A DNA stretch of 64,000 nucleotides from Chitinophagales bacterium (GCA_020636575.1 JACJXP010000004.1:62001-126000), one strand, 5' to 3'. Positions 18,137-27,769 are shown, counted from the stretch's first letter. Made by a program: numbers and translations. The notes: a model not told the origin generated them from the sequence alone.

Positions 18137-19412
18137 ATTTCAGACTAGAGTAAACGACTGATTCAAATTTTTTTTCTATATCACCATGACTATTGGGTGT
18201 ATGTTGGGTCATGAATAAGCAAACCAGTTTTGCTTTGGGATCTGCCCAGTAGGTGGTGCCATAATAGCCCCCCCACGCAAAAGAGCCTGCATACCTGGGA
18301 CCTTTAGCTTCAGATTTTTCTGATGTGATCATAAATCCCAATCCAAAATTGTCATCGCCAAACATACCATCTTTTAGCTGACCGCTTGTCATCATTTCAA
18401 CAGAACGTTTGGATAAAATGCGATGACCGTTATAAATTCCTTTATTCAATAACATTTGCATAAAAATGGCATAATCAAGAGCAGTAGAAGAAAGCCCCGC
18501 CCCGCCGGAGAAATAATGTTTTTTCATCATCGGGTAGTCCGGATCAATATTTCTGAAAGTATGGCTCCAATTGATGATATTACCTCCCGCATCTTCTGTA
18601 TAAACGGTTGCCAGTCTTTTGGCTTTTGATGCAGGCACATTAAAATAGCTGTCTTTCATACCCAAAGGCTCAAAAATATTTTTATGAAAAAACTCTTCTA
18701 AAGTCTGCCCGCTGATCACCTCAATAAGACATCCCAGCAGGTCTGTATTCAGTCCATACTGCCATTTTTCACCCGGTTGAAAAGTCAGGGGCAATTTGGC
18801 AAGTGCTTTCATCTTCTCTAAAAGTGTTTCTTTAAATTCACCTAAACCAGAAGGTATCTTGTTCTTTGCATAGATGGCTTTTACTTTTGATCCCCCTATA
18901 TCAGCATAATCAAGTCCGGAAGTGTGAGTAAGCAGGTCACGGAACGTAATATCTCTGTTGGCCGGTTTGGTGGTATAGGTTGTGTCTGCATCATTAAATG
19001 TATCAAGCACAGTTGGGTTTTTAAATTCTGGGATAAAATGCCAGATCGGTTCATCTAATAATAATTTCCCCTGCTCGTATAAGATCATAATGCCAACACT
19101 GGTGATGGCTTTTGTTTGCGACATAATGCGGAATATCTGGTTGTTCTGCATAGGTGTTTTACTATCGTAGTCAGCATATCCATAACCCTTATATTGAATA
19201 AGCTGATTATCCTTTATGATGATCGTTACAGCCCCATTTAACCAATGCTTATTGATGTAATCATTGACAAGGTCATCTATTTGAGAAAGTTTGGCATAAT
19301 CAACGGAGCTATTCTTAGTATTCATCTGGATAACCTGGGCCTGGGAAAACCCGTTTATCAGGATTAAGATAACAGATGCCAGTAATAATTTTTTCAACAA
19401 CAACTTATGCAT
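18135..19412 (-). CDS. Serine hydrolase, beta-lactamase/esterase class C family, secreted
   Basis: A signal peptide (ending near FSQAQ) precedes a PF00144 domain. The nucleophile motif SxxK is SQTK (Ser98, Lys101), and the second conserved block is YGLNTDLLG (Tyr219). The family covers class C beta-lactamases, DD-peptidases and esterases. The length and wording of motifs fit the esterase/serine hydrolase type (EstB-like) better than a true beta-lactamase. It stands alone and converges on the preceding gene through a shared terminator. Confidence 0.88.
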   Translation of the reverse strand: MHKLLLKKLLLASVILILINGFSQAQVIQMNTKNSSVDYAKLSQIDDLVNDYINKHWLNGAVTIIIKDNQLIQYKGYGYADYDSKTPMQNNQIFRIMSQTKAITSVGIMILYEQGKLLLDEPIWHFIPEFKNPTVLDTFNDADTTYTTKPANRDITFRDLLTHTSGLDYADIGGSKVKAIYAKNKIPSGLGEFKETLLEKMKALAKLPLTFQPGEKWQYGLNTDLLGCLIEVISGQTLEEFFHKNIFEPLGMKDSYFNVPASKAKRLATVYTEDAGGNIINWSHTFRNIDPDYPMMKKHYFSGGAGLSSTALDYAIFMQMLLNKGIYNGHRILSKRSVEMMTSGQLKDGMFGDDNFGLGFMITSEKSEAKGPRYAGSFAWGGYYGTTYWADPKAKLVCLFMTQHTPNSHGDIEKKFESVVYSSLK

Positions 19413-19492
19413 ATGAAATAGTTTAAAGAAGGAAGTTAATAAATTACCCCGTTACTATAATACAAATCCTTATTTTGGGGAAATGATATAAT

Positions 19493-20629
19493 TTATCTTT
19501 CGCAATAATTTGCAAGCTCATCCTGAAAAAATCGTAATAATGAACCCTCTTTCACTGTTGGGGAGTTTATGATTTTCTGAATAACCTGTTCAATTGGTTT
19601 TTTATCCATTAAAGTAATAGCATGCATCAGCATAGCTCCTGATAAATAAAAGTGATCATTCTGTTGTGCCCTGTATCTTCTTAACAGATCTTCTTTACTA
19701 GCCATACCCATATTATATAGCAAAGTCCAGCTGCCATAGTCTGCAAGGCCTTCTTCGAGCTCAAAAAATGATTCAGCTGTTTTACAATCTCCTTCTGTTT
19801 CATCACCTAACTTTACTGATACTTCACTTGTTTTACGATAACGGCTCTCCCTTTCCTTAAGATATGAATATCCCAATATGCAGGCCTTTACTTTCTGACC
19901 GTCGATCAATGCTTCGATCATGTCAGCCAGTATAGTCAGCTCTTTTTTTATTTGTATCCGATCGGAGTCGTTGTAAGTATAGCAACTTTGCATCCCGGAC
20001 CTATCTGGTTGTTGATCCCAGGCGGGCCAATTTCCTTTGTTGGTATACCAATAGCGCAACATTACTTCAATATGAAAAGCTTCATGAATAGCTAACTGCA
20101 ACTTTACGAGGGCAGGCACTTTAAATGGAAGTTTAGAAAAGTCCACAGGCATGTATACAGCAGAAGAGACATGCATATCCCTCATCCATTCTTTAAATTC
20201 CGGAACCTTTGCGGCAGTCGTAAAATAAAGTTCGTCAGGAATAATGCTCATTTCGGGGTATTCCAGGTAATAGCTATACAAGGGAGTAAGCATCCTGAGT
20301 GTGTTATGGAACCGGGCATAAGATTTTACCTTCCCTTTTTGCCATAATCCAAGACAATGATTTCCGGCTGCGGTTTGTCCCGCACTGATAATATAAGCCC
20401 CGTCATTTAAATGATATCCCGGCCAAACAAATTTGGGTTGCGAAGTTGATCTTTCGAGTAGCTCAATGAAGTCTGACACATCTTTCTTCTTCCATAGAGA
20501 ATCACAATCGCATGAAGGTTTCTCTCCAATTATTTTTTTAAAAGCCGTATCAGTTTGGGTTTGCCCGGTTACAAGGCAAAAAGCCGAAAAGCAGATTAGT
20601 ATGGCTATGCAATGTTTCATGGTGATCAT
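19493..20629 (-). CDS. Secreted HExxH protein, putative zinc metallopeptidase
   Basis: The signal peptide ends near VTGQ. I do not recognise the family, but the sequence has IHEAFH (His182, Glu183, His186), a textbook HExxH zinc motif within a helix. About 105 residues later comes FELEEGLADYGSW, whose ExxAD pattern fits the third zinc ligand of gluzincin-type peptidases. Four cysteines lie in the N-terminal part (SCDCDS). An ATG at 20620 three codons inside is an alternative start. Nothing in the neighbourhood suggests a substrate. Peptidase activity is inference. Confidence 0.75.
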   Translation of the reverse strand: MITMKHCIAILICFSAFCLVTGQTQTDTAFKKIIGEKPSCDCDSLWKKKDVSDFIELLERSTSQPKFVWPGYHLNDGAYIISAGQTAAGNHCLGLWQKGKVKSYARFHNTLRMLTPLYSYYLEYPEMSIIPDELYFTTAAKVPEFKEWMRDMHVSSAVYMPVDFSKLPFKVPALVKLQLAIHEAFHIEVMLRYWYTNKGNWPAWDQQPDRSGMQSCYTYNDSDRIQIKKELTILADMIEALIDGQKVKACILGYSYLKERESRYRKTSEVSVKLGDETEGDCKTAESFFELEEGLADYGSWTLLYNMGMASKEDLLRRYRAQQNDHFYLSGAMLMHAITLMDKKPIEQVIQKIINSPTVKEGSLLRFFQDELANYCER

Positions 20630-20815
20630 TTTTGGTTATTGCTAATCAGCAGAAACCAATTATTGATCAGATCAGTATCTCTACAATATAGCTATTATTT
20701 GTTGGTTGGGTGAAATTGATATTCCCATCACATATACCTGGTTAATTCATACTGCTATGATATCAAATCTTCTTTAATAATTATTCTGTTTTATCTTCAA
20801 ACCAAAATGTAGTGT

Positions 20816-21847
20816 ATGGAATTAGGTATTAGTATGTTCGGGGATAACCACTATGATAAAGACGGAAAACCGGAAGCATCGGGGCTACGTTTGAGGGAAC
20901 TGATCGAAGAGATCAAATTAATGGATGAAACAGGTATTGATTTTTTTGGCATTGGCGAGCATCACAGACCTGACTATGCAGTTTCGTCTCCCGAAACTGT
21001 TTTGGCAGCTGCTGCCACTGTAACCAGGAATATAAAACTGGGTAGTGCCGTGAATGTATTGAGTTCTTCTGATCCTGTCAGGCTTTATCAACGATTTGCC
21101 ACTATTGATCAGCTATCAAACGGGAGAGCCGAGTTAATGGCGGGCAGGGGAAGTTTTATTGAGTCATTCCCTTTATTTGGATATAACCTGCAGGATTATG
21201 ATGAATTGTTTGACGAAAAACTGGAACTCCTGGTAAAGATCAATAAGGAGAACCCGGTAACCTGGAAGGGTAAGCACAGACCTTCTTTAAATAACCAACT
21301 CGTTTTGCCGAGAGCGGTAAATGATCATTTAAATATATGGGTAGCAGTGGGCGGTACCCCGGAAAGTGTTATAAGGGCAGCAAGGCTGGGCCTGCCTGTT
21401 ATATTTGCTATTATCGGTGGCAATCCTGCACAGTTCACGCCATTGTTCCAGTATTACAGGGATCTTTATCAAAAATTTGGTCATCCAGAGAGCAGCTTTA
21501 ATGTAGGTGTGCATATGCATGCTTTTTTTGGAGACGACAGCAAAAAAACCGCAGATGAATATTATCCTGTTTATTCATCGCAGATGGATAGAGTAGGAAG
21601 CACCCGGGGCTGGCCTCCTTATGAAAGAGGGCAGTATGATATTGGAAGAGGCAAGGCAGGTCACCTGCTGATCAGTGATGCTACAGAAGCCATTGATAAA
21701 ATTTTATACCTGCATGAGTTATTAGGACTTACCCGTTTTTCCGCTCATATGGATGTGGGCGGACCATCACATCATTCACTAATGAGGTCGATTGAAATAT
21801 TCGGGACAAAGATCGCCCCGAAAGTGAGGGAAGCTTTGAAAAAGTAA
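20816..21847 (+). CDS. LLM class flavin-dependent oxidoreductase
   Basis: A 343-residue TIM-barrel of the bacterial luciferase-like monooxygenase family. Typical blocks are GIGEHHRPDYAVSSP, the NIKLGSAVNVLSSSDPVRLYQ loop, IDQLSNGRAELMAGRG and a later IWVAVGGTPES. It probably uses FMN or F420-like flavin; no reductase partner is adjacent. It is the first gene of a same-strand run with GH43 (12-base gap), suggesting co-transcription. Confidence 0.9.
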   Translation: MELGISMFGDNHYDKDGKPEASGLRLRELIEEIKLMDETGIDFFGIGEHHRPDYAVSSPETVLAAAATVTRNIKLGSAVNVLSSSDPVRLYQRFATIDQLSNGRAELMAGRGSFIESFPLFGYNLQDYDELFDEKLELLVKINKENPVTWKGKHRPSLNNQLVLPRAVNDHLNIWVAVGGTPESVIRAARLGLPVIFAIIGGNPAQFTPLFQYYRDLYQKFGHPESSFNVGVHMHAFFGDDSKKTADEYYPVYSSQMDRVGSTRGWPPYERGQYDIGRGKAGHLLISDATEAIDKILYLHELLGLTRFSAHMDVGGPSHHSLMRSIEIFGTKIAPKVREALKK

Positions 21848-21859
21848 TAGATTTATATT

Positions 21860-22837
21860 ATGCAAAGAGTCACCAATATTCTTATTCTTCTTTTATTCCA
21901 GGGATCATTATTGGCGCAAAAAGAAAGTTCTTATTCAGGAAACCCGATTTTTAAAGGATGGTATGCTGATCCTGAAGCTATAGTCTTTGGAAATAAGTAC
22001 TGGGTCTACCCAACTTATTCTGCTCCATATAACGAACAGGTTTTTATGGATGCTTTTTCATCGACTGATCTTGTTCATTGGAGCAAACATGAAAAAGTGC
22101 TGGATACATCCTCCATCAAGTGGGCTAAGAGAGCTATGTGGGCCCCGGCTATTATTCAAAAAGATGGCAGGTACTTTTTATTCTTTAGTGCAAATGATAT
22201 TCAGAATGATAATGAAAAAGGAGGAATTGGTGTAGCTGTTGCTGACGATCCTGCAGGACCATTCAGGGATCACCTGGGCCATCCGCTTATTGATAAGTTT
22301 TACAACGGGGCACAGCCCATAGATCAGTTTGTATTTAAGGACAGTAACGGTGAATATTATATCATTTATGGCGGGTGGAGACACTGCAATATTGCCCGGC
22401 TGAAGAAGGATTTTACCGGTATTATTCCATTAGACGATGGCACCATGTTCAAAGAGATCACCCCTGAAGGATATGTAGAGGGACCTTTCTTATTCAAAAA
22501 AGGAGATAAATATTATTTTATGTGGAGTGAGGGTGGATGGGGTGGACCTGATTATTCTGTGGCTTATGCTATTGCAGATAGCCCTTTTGGACCTTTTAAA
22601 CGAATAGCCAAAATACTACAGCAGGATCCGGCTGTTGCAACCGGGGCGGGCCATCATTCCGTCATTCACAATAATAAAAGTGATAACTGGTATATTGTTT
22701 ATCATCGAAGGCCGCTGGGTGAAACTGATGCCAATCACCGGGTAACCTGTATTGATAAAATGAATTTTGATAAAGAGGGATTTATTCTTCCCGTGAAGAT
22801 CAGTTTTGAAGGGGTAATGCTGGATAAACTATTTTGA
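21860..22837 (+). CDS. Glycoside hydrolase family 43 protein, secreted
   Basis: A signal peptide (ending LLAQ) is followed by a five-bladed propeller typical of GH43. The catalytic triad is visible: Asp in GWYADPEAI, the pKa-modulating Asp in AQPIDQFVF, and the acid Glu in GYVEGPFLF. The ATGAGHHSV block with a metal-near His is also conserved. GH43 enzymes act on arabinans, xylans and related side chains. At 325 residues there is only the catalytic domain. The neighbours are an LLM oxidoreductase upstream, and a thioredoxin-like and a ThuA protein downstream. Confidence 0.9.
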   Translation: MQRVTNILILLLFQGSLLAQKESSYSGNPIFKGWYADPEAIVFGNKYWVYPTYSAPYNEQVFMDAFSSTDLVHWSKHEKVLDTSSIKWAKRAMWAPAIIQKDGRYFLFFSANDIQNDNEKGGIGVAVADDPAGPFRDHLGHPLIDKFYNGAQPIDQFVFKDSNGEYYIIYGGWRHCNIARLKKDFTGIIPLDDGTMFKEITPEGYVEGPFLFKKGDKYYFMWSEGGWGGPDYSVAYAIADSPFGPFKRIAKILQQDPAVATGAGHHSVIHNNKSDNWYIVYHRRPLGETDANHRVTCIDKMNFDKEGFILPVKISFEGVMLDKLF

Positions 22838-22882
22838 GTAATTATATTGTCTGATTCTTTTAATTATCGGGGGATTAAAACA

Positions 22883-23422
22883 ATGAAAAACATTTTATTC
22901 GTTTTACTGCTTTTTACTACAAAACCAGGGGTTTCTCAATCCGAAAGCTCAGTTAAAATAGATTGGACAACATGGGAAAATGTACTTACAAAAACACAGT
23001 CGGCTCCCCGGAAAGTAATGGTTTTTGTTACGACAGATTGGGCGGGATGGGGTAAGAGAATGGAAAGTGAGATCAATAAAACACAAGAAATAATCAAACT
23101 ACTTAATAATAATTACTATGTGATTAAAATGGATGCAGAACAAAAGGAAGATATTAGTATCTCAGGACGAATTTATAGGTATATACCAAATGGCCGAAGA
23201 GGTTATAATGAACTGGCTGCAGAATTATTGAATGGCAGAATGTCCTATCCTGCTATAGTTTTCCTTGATGAGAAACTAAGTAAAATAACCTTTATCAATG
23301 GTTATCAAACTCCAATAAAAATGGACGCCATTTTAAATTACTTTGCAAAGGATATTTATAAGGAGATAACGTTTGAGCAGTATTGGAGAAATTATAAAAT
23401 AGAAAAGGGGATAATTGATTGA
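22883..23422 (+). CDS. Thioredoxin-like protein lacking the redox cysteines, secreted
   Basis: After a signal peptide (ending GVSQ) comes a thioredoxin fold related to the YyaL/DsbH-like group: KVMVFVTTDWAGWGKRM, then YVIKMDAEQ and YPAIVFLDE with the cis-Pro. At the active site, where relatives read DWCGWCKRM, this protein has Ala and Gly in place of both cysteines (residues 54 and 57). It therefore cannot do thiol-disulfide chemistry, but it keeps the fold, so a binding or chaperone role is possible. The ATG at 22883 is chosen over an upstream TTG because the signal peptide starts there. It is followed by the ThuA gene. Confidence 0.82.
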   Translation: MKNILFVLLLFTTKPGVSQSESSVKIDWTTWENVLTKTQSAPRKVMVFVTTDWAGWGKRMESEINKTQEIIKLLNNNYYVIKMDAEQKEDISISGRIYRYIPNGRRGYNELAAELLNGRMSYPAIVFLDEKLSKITFINGYQTPIKMDAILNYFAKDIYKEITFEQYWRNYKIEKGIID

Positions 23423-23439
23423 AACAGGAAAATCAATAT

Positions 23440-24267
23440 ATGAGAAAAGGACTTTTTTTCATTGTATTTACTTTTTTATCGATTGCTTTACTATCCCAAA
23501 AAAGCGATCCCTCTTTAAGAGGTAAAAAAATACTTTTGTACACCAAAAATGGTAAGGGCTATGTGCATGAGAATATCCCTTACAGTATTGCAGCTTTCCA
23601 GAAACTTTCTTCTGAGAATAAATTCAGTATTGATACAACTACTGATGCCTCGGTGTTTAATGAAGACGCATTAAAGAAGTATGATGCTATTATTTTCTCA
23701 AATACAAATAATGATGTATTTGATACTGAAGAGCAAAGGGTTGCTTTTATGCGCTATATACAAGCAGGTGGGGGTTTTGTTGGTATTCATTCTGCCATCG
23801 GTACTGAAAGAAACTGGAAATGGTTCAAGCTAATGATCGGTGCTACCTTTTTGAGGCATCCCCCTTTTCAGCCATTCATAATACATGTGATCGATAAAAA
23901 AAATCCAGCTACAAAAAACTTAAGTTCTTCATGGCATACAAATGATGAATTTTATTATTTCAAAGAAATAAATCCTTCTATTCATGTGCTCACAGTTTCT
24001 GACCTAGGCAATATAAAGGATTCGGTGGACGGTAAGGATGCCAGGCCTGTTGTATTTGGTAACCGGTATCCCAGCTCATGGTGTCATGAATTTGATGGCG
24101 GAAAGATCTGGTATACAGCCCTTGGTCATAGTAAGGATGATTACTCGAACAAGGTATACCTGGCAAATATCCTGGAAGGCCTTAAATGGGTTTTGGATAA
24201 AGGACCGCTGGATTATAAAAAAGCATATGCCACTCGTTCGGCTGTTACAGAAGATGAGCTATTCTGA
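23440..24267 (+). CDS. ThuA domain protein (trehalose utilisation-like), secreted
   Basis: The signal peptide ends at LLSQ. The domain shows the ThuA pattern of the class I glutamine amidotransferase-like fold: KILLYTKNGKGYVHENI, GGGFVGIHSAIGTERNW, SSWHTNDEFYYF and IWYTALGHSKDDY. ThuA proteins are linked to sugar (trehalose, sucrose) catabolism, and in Bacteroidota many are secreted and lie near glycosidases, as here with GH43. The ATG at 23440 is preferred over a TTG that overlaps the preceding stop. Confidence 0.88.
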   Translation: MRKGLFFIVFTFLSIALLSQKSDPSLRGKKILLYTKNGKGYVHENIPYSIAAFQKLSSENKFSIDTTTDASVFNEDALKKYDAIIFSNTNNDVFDTEEQRVAFMRYIQAGGGFVGIHSAIGTERNWKWFKLMIGATFLRHPPFQPFIIHVIDKKNPATKNLSSSWHTNDEFYYFKEINPSIHVLTVSDLGNIKDSVDGKDARPVVFGNRYPSSWCHEFDGGKIWYTALGHSKDDYSNKVYLANILEGLKWVLDKGPLDYKKAYATRSAVTEDELF

Positions 24268-24389
24268 TTTGCCGTTTGTCCATTTTCTAAGTTATTTCTA
24301 TTAGCGGTAAGTTCATTTGCTGCTCACTTGTTACCTTACTTTCGAAAATCATTTTTTTCAAACATGATTCAATCATTAAATAACATTGT

Positions 24390-25520
24390 ATGTACACTAC
24401 AAACAAACTGCTGAAAATATTTTCTTTTTTATTTATTACCCTTATATCAGTGATCAACTCTGATGCCCAGTTGTTACAGCTTCCGGACGGAGGTGTTAAT
24501 TATAAATGTAGAACCGGTAGAACATTTGGTATGACAGATATTGATATAAAATGGAATGCACCGGGTGTAAAAGAAAGGGAGGGGAAGATATGGGGCACAC
24601 CGGTAGCACATTACGGATTTGCAGTGCTTGGTTTTGGTTCGAATGTGGAATCTCCCTGGCGGGCAGGGGCAGATGAAAGTACAACGATCAGTTTCTCTAC
24701 AGATGTTACTATTAATGGCAAGCCCTTATCTGCGGGTAGCTATGGTTTTTTTATTGCAGTTTACCCGGATTCATGTGTGCTGATATTTAATAGGAATACC
24801 ACAGGGTGGGGAAGTTATTTTTATAATAAGGATATGGATGTGCTTCGGGTAACAACAAGGCAACAAAAAGATCTAAAAGAGAGTAAAGAAAGGTTAGAGT
24901 ATGATTTCAGCAACCAAACCAGCGAATCAATAGAAGTAGCCCTGGAATGGGAAAAATGGAGAATTCCTTTTACTGTTGCGGCAGATATTAAAAAAACGAC
25001 ATTAGCATCGATACGTTCTCAAATGAGCGGTGCTATGGGTTTCGATCCTCCCAGTTTGCAGACAGCAGCTAACTGGTGCCTGCAAAACAATATTAATTAT
25101 GAAGAAGCATTGAATTGGATCAATTCAGCCACTGACCCCAACCTGGGAGGGGTACGAACATTTACAACCTTATCTACTATGGCGGGACTACTTGAAAAGC
25201 TCAATCGCAAAGATGAAGCTGATAAGATCATGAAATCGGCTATTGAATCAGCTACAGTTTTTGAATTACATGGATATGGAAGAAGTTTACTGATGCAAAA
25301 CAAAGTGAAGGAAGCTATGGAGATATTTCAGCAAAATTTCAAGAAGAATAAAGGTGTATGGCCTACTGAGGTAGGAATGATGCGTGGCTATTCTGCTATG
25401 GGAGATCTGAAGAAAGCGATCGAACATGCCAAACTCGCCATTGCACAGGCTCCTGATGAACCAAATAAAAATGCCCTCGAAGGGGCACTTAAAAAATTAG
25501 AAAGCGGGAAACCGCTTTAA
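24390..25520 (+). CDS. DUF2911 domain protein with C-terminal TPR-like repeats, secreted
   Basis: The signal peptide ends at NSDAQ. Residues about 30-190 are DUF2911, recognised by WGTPVAHYGFAVLGFGSN, WRAGADESTTISFSTDV and AGSYGFFIAVYP. Residues about 230-370 form helical TPR-like units (for example KDEADKIMKSAIE, KVKEAMEIFQQNF, DLKKAIEHAKLAI). The biochemical role of DUF2911 is unknown. The gene ends in a short GAAA-loop hairpin and a terminator follows. Confidence 0.88.
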   Translation: MYTTNKLLKIFSFLFITLISVINSDAQLLQLPDGGVNYKCRTGRTFGMTDIDIKWNAPGVKEREGKIWGTPVAHYGFAVLGFGSNVESPWRAGADESTTISFSTDVTINGKPLSAGSYGFFIAVYPDSCVLIFNRNTTGWGSYFYNKDMDVLRVTTRQQKDLKESKERLEYDFSNQTSESIEVALEWEKWRIPFTVAADIKKTTLASIRSQMSGAMGFDPPSLQTAANWCLQNNINYEEALNWINSATDPNLGGVRTFTTLSTMAGLLEKLNRKDEADKIMKSAIESATVFELHGYGRSLLMQNKVKEAMEIFQQNFKKNKGVWPTEVGMMRGYSAMGDLKKAIEHAKLAIAQAPDEPNKNALEGALKKLESGKPL

Positions 25521-25522
25521 AT

Positions 25523-25553
25523 AAAAAAGGGATGAAATTTCATCCCTTTTTTT
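25523..25553. terminator. Intrinsic terminator between convergent genes
   Basis: The sequence AAAAAGGGATGAAA (25524 on) pairs perfectly with TTTCATCCCTTTTT, leaving T-runs on both strands, so it can end both the DUF2911 gene and the minus-strand sugar dehydrogenase gene. Confidence 0.9.
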
Positions 25554-25558
25554 ATGAT

Positions 25559-26779
25559 CTACTTTTTACTGATCCTGAATAATTTGCCGCTATCAGTGAT
25601 CGCATATAGCATCCCATTGTAATAAGCCACATCCCTGAATCTTTCTTTTTTATCTTCCAATAGTCTTTCTTCACCAACAACCTTATTGTTTTTGATCACC
25701 AATCTTGCTATATGCTGACTGCTAAGACCGCCAATGAATAAATTATTTTTCCATTCAGGAATAGTATTCCCTTTATAAAAAGCGATTCCACTTGGAGAAA
25801 GAACAGGATCCCAGTAATAAACAGGTTGTTCCATTCCGCTTTTTTGTTGAATAGCATCGCCGATTTTTTGACCACTGTATTCAAGGCCATAAGTGATAAC
25901 AGGCCAGCCGTAATTCTTACCTGCTCTGATAATATTTACTTCATCACCACCTCTTGGACCAAATTCTGCTTCCCATAATTCGCCGGTTACAGGATGAATA
26001 TCCAGGCCTTGTGCATTCCGGACACCATAGGCAAATATTTCCGGCATTACACCTTGTTTGTTAGTAAAAGGATTACCCGGTGCTGGTTTGCCATCTTTTG
26101 TGATCTTAAATATTTTACCCAGTCCGGAACTTAAGAGCTGTGCCTGTGCTCTTCCTTGCAAAATAGATCGTTCACCAGTGCTCACAAACAAATTGCCACT
26201 CTTATCAAAGACCAGCCTTGAACCAAAATGCAAGTTGCTTTCCAATGGCGGGTTAGCCCGGAAGATCACTGTCGGATTTTCAATCTTTCCTGTTGCTTCA
26301 TTTAATTTTCCCTTGGCTACAGCCATCAGGTTACCTTTATCCTGCTTTTCTGAAAATGACCAATAGATCATATTATTACTGCTAAAAGCAGGGTCAAGTG
26401 CCACATCCAGCAAACCTCCTTGTCCTCTGCTATCCACTTCGGGGAAACCGGTAATTTCTTTAATGAGTTTTCCATTGGCATCCCTGATCTGCATAGAGCC
26501 CATTTTGTCAGTGATCAGGAGTTTATTCCCCGGCATCGGGATCACAGCCCAGGGTCTTCCAATATTTTCTGCAAGCTGATCAACTTTATAAGGAGTACTG
26601 GTTTTTACTCCGGCAATTCTTGTTTGCCCCGTAAAAGCCGGTTTATAATCAGCGTTTGCCTTTTTGGTTTCAACAGGACTTAGAGCACCATTGGCTCCCG
26701 CTTGAGATGATGATTCATTACTTCCACAGGCAACTAATAGTATGCAAACCATGCCCTGTAAATAAATTTTTAATCGCAT
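25559..26779 (-). CDS. PQQ-dependent sugar dehydrogenase (aldose dehydrogenase-like), lipoprotein
   Basis: The lipobox LVAC gives Cys18. A six-bladed GSDH beta-propeller (glucose/sorbosone dehydrogenase family, PF07995) follows. Characteristic blocks are RPWAVIPMPGNKLLITDK, GGLLDVALDPAF, FGSRLVFDKSGNLFVSTGER, GVRNAQGLDIHPVTGELWEAEFGPRGGDEVN and YGWPVITYG. It resembles YliI/Asd, which oxidises aldoses with PQQ. Whether the organism makes PQQ is not visible here. Single gene with its own -7-like promoter element. Confidence 0.9.
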   Translation of the reverse strand: MRLKIYLQGMVCILLVACGSNESSSQAGANGALSPVETKKANADYKPAFTGQTRIAGVKTSTPYKVDQLAENIGRPWAVIPMPGNKLLITDKMGSMQIRDANGKLIKEITGFPEVDSRGQGGLLDVALDPAFSSNNMIYWSFSEKQDKGNLMAVAKGKLNEATGKIENPTVIFRANPPLESNLHFGSRLVFDKSGNLFVSTGERSILQGRAQAQLLSSGLGKIFKITKDGKPAPGNPFTNKQGVMPEIFAYGVRNAQGLDIHPVTGELWEAEFGPRGGDEVNIIRAGKNYGWPVITYGLEYSGQKIGDAIQQKSGMEQPVYYWDPVLSPSGIAFYKGNTIPEWKNNLFIGGLSSQHIARLVIKNNKVVGEERLLEDKKERFRDVAYYNGMLYAITDSGKLFRISKK

Positions 26780-26801
26780 ATTATATCTTATTACTGAATT
26801 A

Positions 26802-26809
26802 CAAAATTA
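26802..26809 (-). promoter_or_regulatory. -7 promoter element (TAATTTTG)
   Basis: TAATTTTG on the minus strand lies 22 bases upstream of the sugar dehydrogenase start and matches TAnnTTTG. No clear -33 element at the expected distance. Confidence 0.45.
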
Positions 26810-26938
26810 AGAAACAGAATATTGATGACTTTGCCTTTCGTCAAATCAGAACATATTCCTCTATTTTATTATTTATTAAACCCGATCTGGTTCAATATAT
26901 GGATTGTACAGTAACTTAGAAACACAAATAGATCAATT

Positions 26939-27769
26939 ATGGGAGTTAGCAGAAATGAATTTATAAGACTTACAGGAATGACAGGTTTGGCAGCATCCAT
27001 GGCGCCGCTTGAAGCCATTCATTCCCTGGATGGTATAGGGGCGAAACTAAACCTTGGTCTTGCTTCCTATACATTAAGGAATTTTAATGTTGACTATGTG
27101 ATCAGCGTTTGTAAAAAGCTGGAGCTTAAAAGTGTTTCCTTAAAAAGTTTTCACTTACCATTAGACAGCAATCCTGAAAAGATCAAAGAGGTTACAGAAA
27201 AAATAAGGAACAACGGAATTGATGTTTACGGGGCAGGAGTTATTTATATGAAAACAGAACAAGAAGTGTTAAATGCGTTTGCTTATGCCAAACATGGAGG
27301 TTTCAAAATGATCATTGGTGTGCCTGATCATTCATTATTGCCTTTTGTGAATGATGTGGTCAAAGAAGGAGATATAAAACTCGCTATTCATAATCATGGC
27401 CCGGAGGATAAATTATACCCGGGAGTGGGTGCAGTTCATGAAAAGATCAAAGATCTTGATAGCCGGATAGGTTATTGCATTGATATAGGGCATGTGACCA
27501 GGAATGGGCAGGATGCTGCTGCCATGATAAAAAAATATAAAGACAGGCTGTTTGATATACATATGAAGGACGTGGATGCCAAAACCGGGGATGGGGTACC
27601 TGTGGAAGTAGGTCACGGTGTCATTAATATACCCGGCGTGTTAAAAACATTAAAAAAAGTAGCGTATACTGGTACAGTCGCTTTTGAGTATGAGAAAGAC
27701 GGTGAAGATCCTTTAGCCGGACTGGCAGAATCAGTAGGCTATACCAGGGGTGTTTTAAAGATGATCTGA
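26939..27769 (+). CDS. Sugar phosphate isomerase/epimerase-like TIM barrel protein, exported
   Basis: Residues about 35-275 are a xylose isomerase-like TIM barrel (AP_endonuc_2, PF01261). Metal-site blocks include KLAIHNHGPED, GYCIDIGHV, FDIHMKDVD and TVAFEYEKDGEDP. The leader SRNEFIRLTGMTGLAASM fits the Tat consensus except that the second Arg is Asn. Such exported isomerase-like proteins are frequent in Bacteroidota near sugar-degrading genes. The divergent neighbour is the sugar dehydrogenase. The substrate is unknown. Confidence 0.88.
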   Translation: MGVSRNEFIRLTGMTGLAASMAPLEAIHSLDGIGAKLNLGLASYTLRNFNVDYVISVCKKLELKSVSLKSFHLPLDSNPEKIKEVTEKIRNNGIDVYGAGVIYMKTEQEVLNAFAYAKHGGFKMIIGVPDHSLLPFVNDVVKEGDIKLAIHNHGPEDKLYPGVGAVHEKIKDLDSRIGYCIDIGHVTRNGQDAAAMIKKYKDRLFDIHMKDVDAKTGDGVPVEVGHGVINIPGVLKTLKKVAYTGTVAFEYEKDGEDPLAGLAESVGYTRGVLKMI

